Below are positions 61,106-64,000 of a DNA stretch of 64,000 nucleotides, piece by piece. The position numbers were made by a program, and so were the translations under genes. Positions within the stretch are counted from its first letter, which is position 1. Each line of letters opens with the position of its first letter. The notes beneath the pieces are model-generated. The model was given only the letters and a program-made list of their open reading frames with translations, was not told where the DNA came from and searched no databases. The DNA is from Bradyrhizobium icense. GTDB lineage: Bacteria; Pseudomonadota; Alphaproteobacteria; Rhizobiales; Xanthobacteraceae. The stretch covers positions 4,588,001 through 4,652,000 of the forward strand of contig NZ_CP016428.1 in NCBI RefSeq assembly GCF_001693385.1, written 5' to 3'.

Positions 61106-61124
61106 TCAGGCAGCCCGTTCGGCC

Positions 61125-61364
61125 TCAGTTCTCTTCCTCCAGCGTCAGCACCAAACCGGTCAGCGCCGCGCCGATGCCGAACATCAACCCGTAGGTCGTC
61201 ACCAGCATCACCGTGGTCTGAACAGGTGCGTCACTCTTGGCGACGAGATCTCTGACATGGAAGGCATCGATGAGGCCGAGCAGCAGGACCATCGATAGCC
61301 CTAGCGCTACGCCCATCAGGAAATGGGTGAGCAGCGCATTGAAGATTGACTTTTCCCGACGCAT
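61125..61364 (-). CDS. Small two-helix membrane protein
   Basis: 79 residues: FNALLTHFLMGVALGLSMVL and TTVMLVTTYGLMFGIGAALT are hydrophobic helices separated by a charged loop. GAGAGG is at the correct distance before the ATG at 61364. It is convergent with the gene at 60671; no function is known. Confidence 0.7.
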   Translation of the reverse strand: MRREKSIFNALLTHFLMGVALGLSMVLLLGLIDAFHVRDLVAKSDAPVQTTVMLVTTYGLMFGIGAALTGLVLTLEEEN

Positions 61365-61578
61365 GGAGGCTGTGCCTCTCGGCATGATGCCAAGCCAACG
61401 CACGGCCGAAGAAACTGGTTCCTGCACGGAGGACAGAATTCGTCCTGCGCTGCAGCCCGTCGGGGGCCCGGCGTTTGCAGAACGTTAAGCAAGTGGCGGT
61501 ACGTCCATCGGCATTCCCAAAAAATTCCACAATCCTTTTTAGGAAGAACACATCGTTTTCGATAAAGGAGAATTTCCC

Positions 61579-61833
61579 ATGCGATTAGGGCAAGCGATCT
61601 TCTTCGGTTCGGCAGCCGCGCTCCTCACCTTGGCAGCGCCGACGCTCGCCAGGAACTCCAGCACGAACTCCCATGCGCCGAAGACGAGCGAAGCGCAGGC
61701 TTCCGCAGCCTGCCATGCCTATCAGCAGGAAGCCGACGGCACATGGACCCAACTGCCGTGTCATGCCACGGGTTCCAAGACCACGGCCCAGCCCCGCTCC
61801 GCCGGAAAGAGTGCGACCGAAGAAACGCAGTGA
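61579..61833 (+). CDS. Small exported hypothetical protein
   Basis: 84 residues. Signal peptide (LGQAIFFGSAAALLTLAAPT) then a hydrophilic mature part with two cysteines (SAACHAYQQEADGTWTQLPC). AAGGAG precedes the ATG. Similar small periplasmic proteins with a CHxYxQxxDGxWxxLPCH pattern are common in Bradyrhizobium; role unknown. Confidence 0.75.
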   Translation: MRLGQAIFFGSAAALLTLAAPTLARNSSTNSHAPKTSEAQASAACHAYQQEADGTWTQLPCHATGSKTTAQPRSAGKSATEETQ

Positions 61834-61986
61834 GTTCGTGGCCTGGATGAGGCAACGGATCGCGAACTGATTTGCCGCGTGCTCAAGCAAAAATTCGACA
61901 CGCGGCTACGACCAATTGGCACGACGGGCAATCACTTCTGATTTTCAGAAATCGTGTTTCAAGCCCGGGAATCAAAAATATTTCGC

Positions 61987-62745
61987 TTAACACGAGGGGC
62001 AAATCATCGTGCCCAGCCAATCGTCGAAACGCGTCGGCATGATCCGGGCGCCGTTGTCCGGCACCAGCGTGCGCAACGCAAGCGGCGCGCCGAAATACGG
62101 CACGTCGGGGCCCGCGACGATGTTGCTGGCGTCGCCCTGCTTGCGGAGCCAGCGGCCGACGAAATCCGCAAGCGGCGCCGCTTCGGGGCCCGCGACCTCG
62201 CATATGCCATTGGCGGGCTCGCCAAGCGTCACATCTGCCAGCGCTTCCGCGACTTCGTCGGAAAGCAGCGGCTGCATCAACTGGCTGGAAACATGGACCG
62301 CGCCATCCCTGCGCCCGGAATCCGCGATCGCGCCGACGAACTCGAAGAACTGGGTGGCACGCAGAATCGTGTAGGCCAGGGCGGAATTTTCGATCAACCG
62401 CTCCTGCGCCAGCTTGGCGCGGAAATACCCGCTGCTCTCGAGCCGGTCGGTACCGACGATCGACAGCGCAATGCAGTGCCGCACACCGGCCTGTTTCGCC
62501 GCCGCAATCAGGTTGCGTGTTCCGGTCTCGAAGAAGTGCAGCACCGCCTTGTCCTCGAACGAGGGCGAATTCGAGACGTCGACGACAATGTCGGCGCCGA
62601 CGAGCGCCGGTTGCAGCCCCTCCCCGGTCACCGCATCAACGCCCCTGCTTGGCGATGCCTGCAGCACCTCGTGACCGCGAGAGGCGAGCAACAGAGCCAG
62701 TTTCGAACCGATGAGACCTGTACCGCCGATGATAACGATCTTCAT
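61987..62745 (-). CDS. NAD(P)-binding NmrA-like atypical SDR
   Basis: 252 residues. KIVIIGGTGLIGSKLALLLA is an NAD(P)-binding Rossmann loop of the atypical SDR type (GGTGxIG), followed by DVSNSPSFEDKAVLHFFETG and SYTILRATQFFEF-like blocks of the NmrA family. There is no catalytic Tyr-Lys pair, so it may sense NADP or act as a weak reductase. Start at 62745 begins the Rossmann strand. Confidence 0.85.
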   Translation of the reverse strand: MKIVIIGGTGLIGSKLALLLASRGHEVLQASPSRGVDAVTGEGLQPALVGADIVVDVSNSPSFEDKAVLHFFETGTRNLIAAAKQAGVRHCIALSIVGTDRLESSGYFRAKLAQERLIENSALAYTILRATQFFEFVGAIADSGRRDGAVHVSSQLMQPLLSDEVAEALADVTLGEPANGICEVAGPEAAPLADFVGRWLRKQGDASNIVAGPDVPYFGAPLALRTLVPDNGARIMPTRFDDWLGTMICPSC

Positions 62746-62900
62746 TTCCTCGCTCCTCTGTCTCCAACGCCGCAGTCCCCCCGCGCCATCACCGAGACCA
62801 ACTGGAACGGGCCAGTGTGACGCGCGCAACCGTAAATTAATTTGCACCACCTATACTGGCGGTCCGCACATCCGTACCAGCGCAAATGGCCTAAAATCCC

Positions 62901-64000
62901 ATGAAAATCGGCACCCTCCTCACCGCTGCCATCGTTTCCCTTTCCGCCGTCGGCGGCGGGCTCGCCGTCTATGTGGCGGTTTCGAAGTACCAAACCATGG
63001 ACAAGGTCTCGGTCGCACAGAGCCGGCTGGAGGTGGTGCGCGCGGTCGGCGACATCCCGCGCTACATGAATCCCGAGCGCGGCTTTGCCACCAACATCAT
63101 GTACGGACCTCCTGCCGTGGATCCGAAACTGCTCGCCGAACTCGACAAATATCGCAAGAACACCGATGGGGCGCGCGACAAGATGAACCGGGTCAAGGCA
63201 ACCCTGGAGGGCGCGATCGAAGACAGTGCTGCCGTCGGGAGCAGCATCGATGCCCTGAATACCCAGTTCGCCGCGCTGCGCGCAACCATCGACAAGGCTC
63301 TTACCGGTCCGCCGGAAGCCCGCCGCGATGCTGCCAAGAAAATCGTCTCCGACAACTCCGTCTTCAACAAGGCCGTCACGACGCTGCTCGACGAGCAGGT
63401 GCGCAAGATCGCGCTGCTCGACGGCACGGCCTACCGGCAGGCAAGCTACGCAAATATCGCCTGGACGCTACGCGACGTCGGTGGTCTCAACTCCAGCCTG
63501 CATAAGAATCTCATCGGTGCCAACCGGGTAGCCACCGAAGCCGAGAAGATGGAGATCAGCCGCTCACAGGGGCGAAACGATCAGATTCTGATGTCGCTGC
63601 AGGAACTGCGCGGCAATCCCTCTACGCCGGCCAATGTCGCCGCGGCGCTCGACAAGATGAACGCGGCCTATGTCGATCGCTTCGGCAAAGAGCTGAAGCT
63701 CGTCAAGGACGGCGCCATCAGCGGCAAGTATGAACATAATATGGAAACCTACTACGCGGAGACGCAACTCGGTCTCGCGTCCATCATTGCGGTCCGCGAC
63801 GCCTTCTACGACAACGCCGAGCAGGTGCTCGGTGAGGCCTATTCCGCCGCGCGCTTCAGCTTCCTGATTGCGCTGGCAGGCCTGATCGCGGTTGTCGCCG
63901 CCAGCGCTACGCTGATCGTGATGGTGCGCCGCCGCGTCTGCAAGCCGATCGTCGACCTCACCGCAACGATGTCGCGGCTGGCCAGCGGCGATGTATCCGG
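62901..64000 (+). CDS. Methyl-accepting chemotaxis-like receptor, N-terminal part
   Basis: The frame is open from the ATG at 62901 to the end of the window (about 366 codons, incomplete). Helix 1 (TLLTAAIVSLSAVGGGLAVY), a long helical periplasmic sensor (about residues 30-310), helix 2 (FLIALAGLIAVVAASATLIV) and the start of a HAMP domain (RRRVCKPIVDLTATMSRLAS) give the chemoreceptor or sensor-kinase layout. The signalling domain lies beyond the edge, so methyl-accepting chemotaxis protein is the best guess but a kinase is possible. Confidence 0.75.
   Translation, partial: MKIGTLLTAAIVSLSAVGGGLAVYVAVSKYQTMDKVSVAQSRLEVVRAVGDIPRYMNPERGFATNIMYGPPAVDPKLLAELDKYRKNTDGARDKMNRVKATLEGAIEDSAAVGSSIDALNTQFAALRATIDKALTGPPEARRDAAKKIVSDNSVFNKAVTTLLDEQVRKIALLDGTAYRQASYANIAWTLRDVGGLNSSLHKNLIGANRVATEAEKMEISRSQGRNDQILMSLQELRGNPSTPANVAAALDKMNAAYVDRFGKELKLVKDGAISGKYEHNMETYYAETQLGLASIIAVRDAFYDNAEQVLGEAYSAARFSFLIALAGLIAVVAASATLIVMVRRRVCKPIVDLTATMSRLASGDVS

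Noticed and set aside
1..64000. CRISPR array
   Set aside because: The repeats found are palindromic dispersed elements with no regular spacers, and no cas gene is present.

Overview
The window reads as chromosomal DNA of an alphaproteobacterium of the Nitrobacteraceae, most likely Bradyrhizobium or a close relative. The evidence is high-GC coding sequence, GapR (DUF2312), the NDUFA12 complex I accessory subunit, a BA14K protein, DUF2155 and DUF6894 proteins, a B12-dependent ribonucleotide reductase, and many short palindromic repeats of the kind that litter Bradyrhizobium intergenic regions. This assignment is inference from gene content; no rRNA or intact tRNA is present to confirm it.

Layout. 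0-5.2 kb is mobile-element debris around one large gene: an IS5-type transposase tail, a SAM/class III cyclase/ATPase/TPR signalling protein, and a berberine-type oxidoreductase fragment broken by an IS1111-type element with perfect 13-bp subterminal inverted repeats. 5.4-21 kb holds aat, an AKR-MFS operon with a divergent LysR regulator, DUF2155, then about 8 kb of metabolic and regulatory genes (SDR, esterase, exonuclease-type hydrolase, GlxA/DJ-1 pair, MarR plus membrane protein with matching operators) before NDUFA12. 21-26 kb has a response regulator and hybrid kinase pair, an HNH nuclease, a HigBA-type toxin-antitoxin operon and a ketopantoate-reductase-like enzyme. 26.8-29 kb is a compact three-gene TadG/TadE pseudopilin operon. 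29-34.5 kb has an EamA exporter and nrdJ with a long upstream region.

34.5-44 kb is the most disturbed part. A tRNA-3'-end-like scrap and a low-GC HEPN-like gene are followed by seven copies or relics of one palindromic element (ends ATTACGGTGACAGTGCA / TGCACTGTCACCGTAAT) in 7 kb, roughly one per gene. Genes between them include VapBC, a UvrD-type helicase, and two gene families each present as one full copy and one copy cut exactly at an element border.

44-64 kb returns to ordinary housekeeping and small-protein genes: VOC protein, PhnA, PepSY, SH3, polyphosphate glucokinase-like kinase, GapR, pyridoxal kinase, RlpA, ketopantoate reductase, FMN enzymes, a cytochrome-like protein, two SDR-type enzymes, and the 5' part of a chemoreceptor that runs off the end. 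Inside it are three copies of a ~90-bp repeat, each sitting upstream of a minus-strand gene, and a two-gene cassette (DUF6894 protein plus a ~50-residue protein with a PYRPE-HYMRGPGPKW motif) present twice, 3 kb apart.
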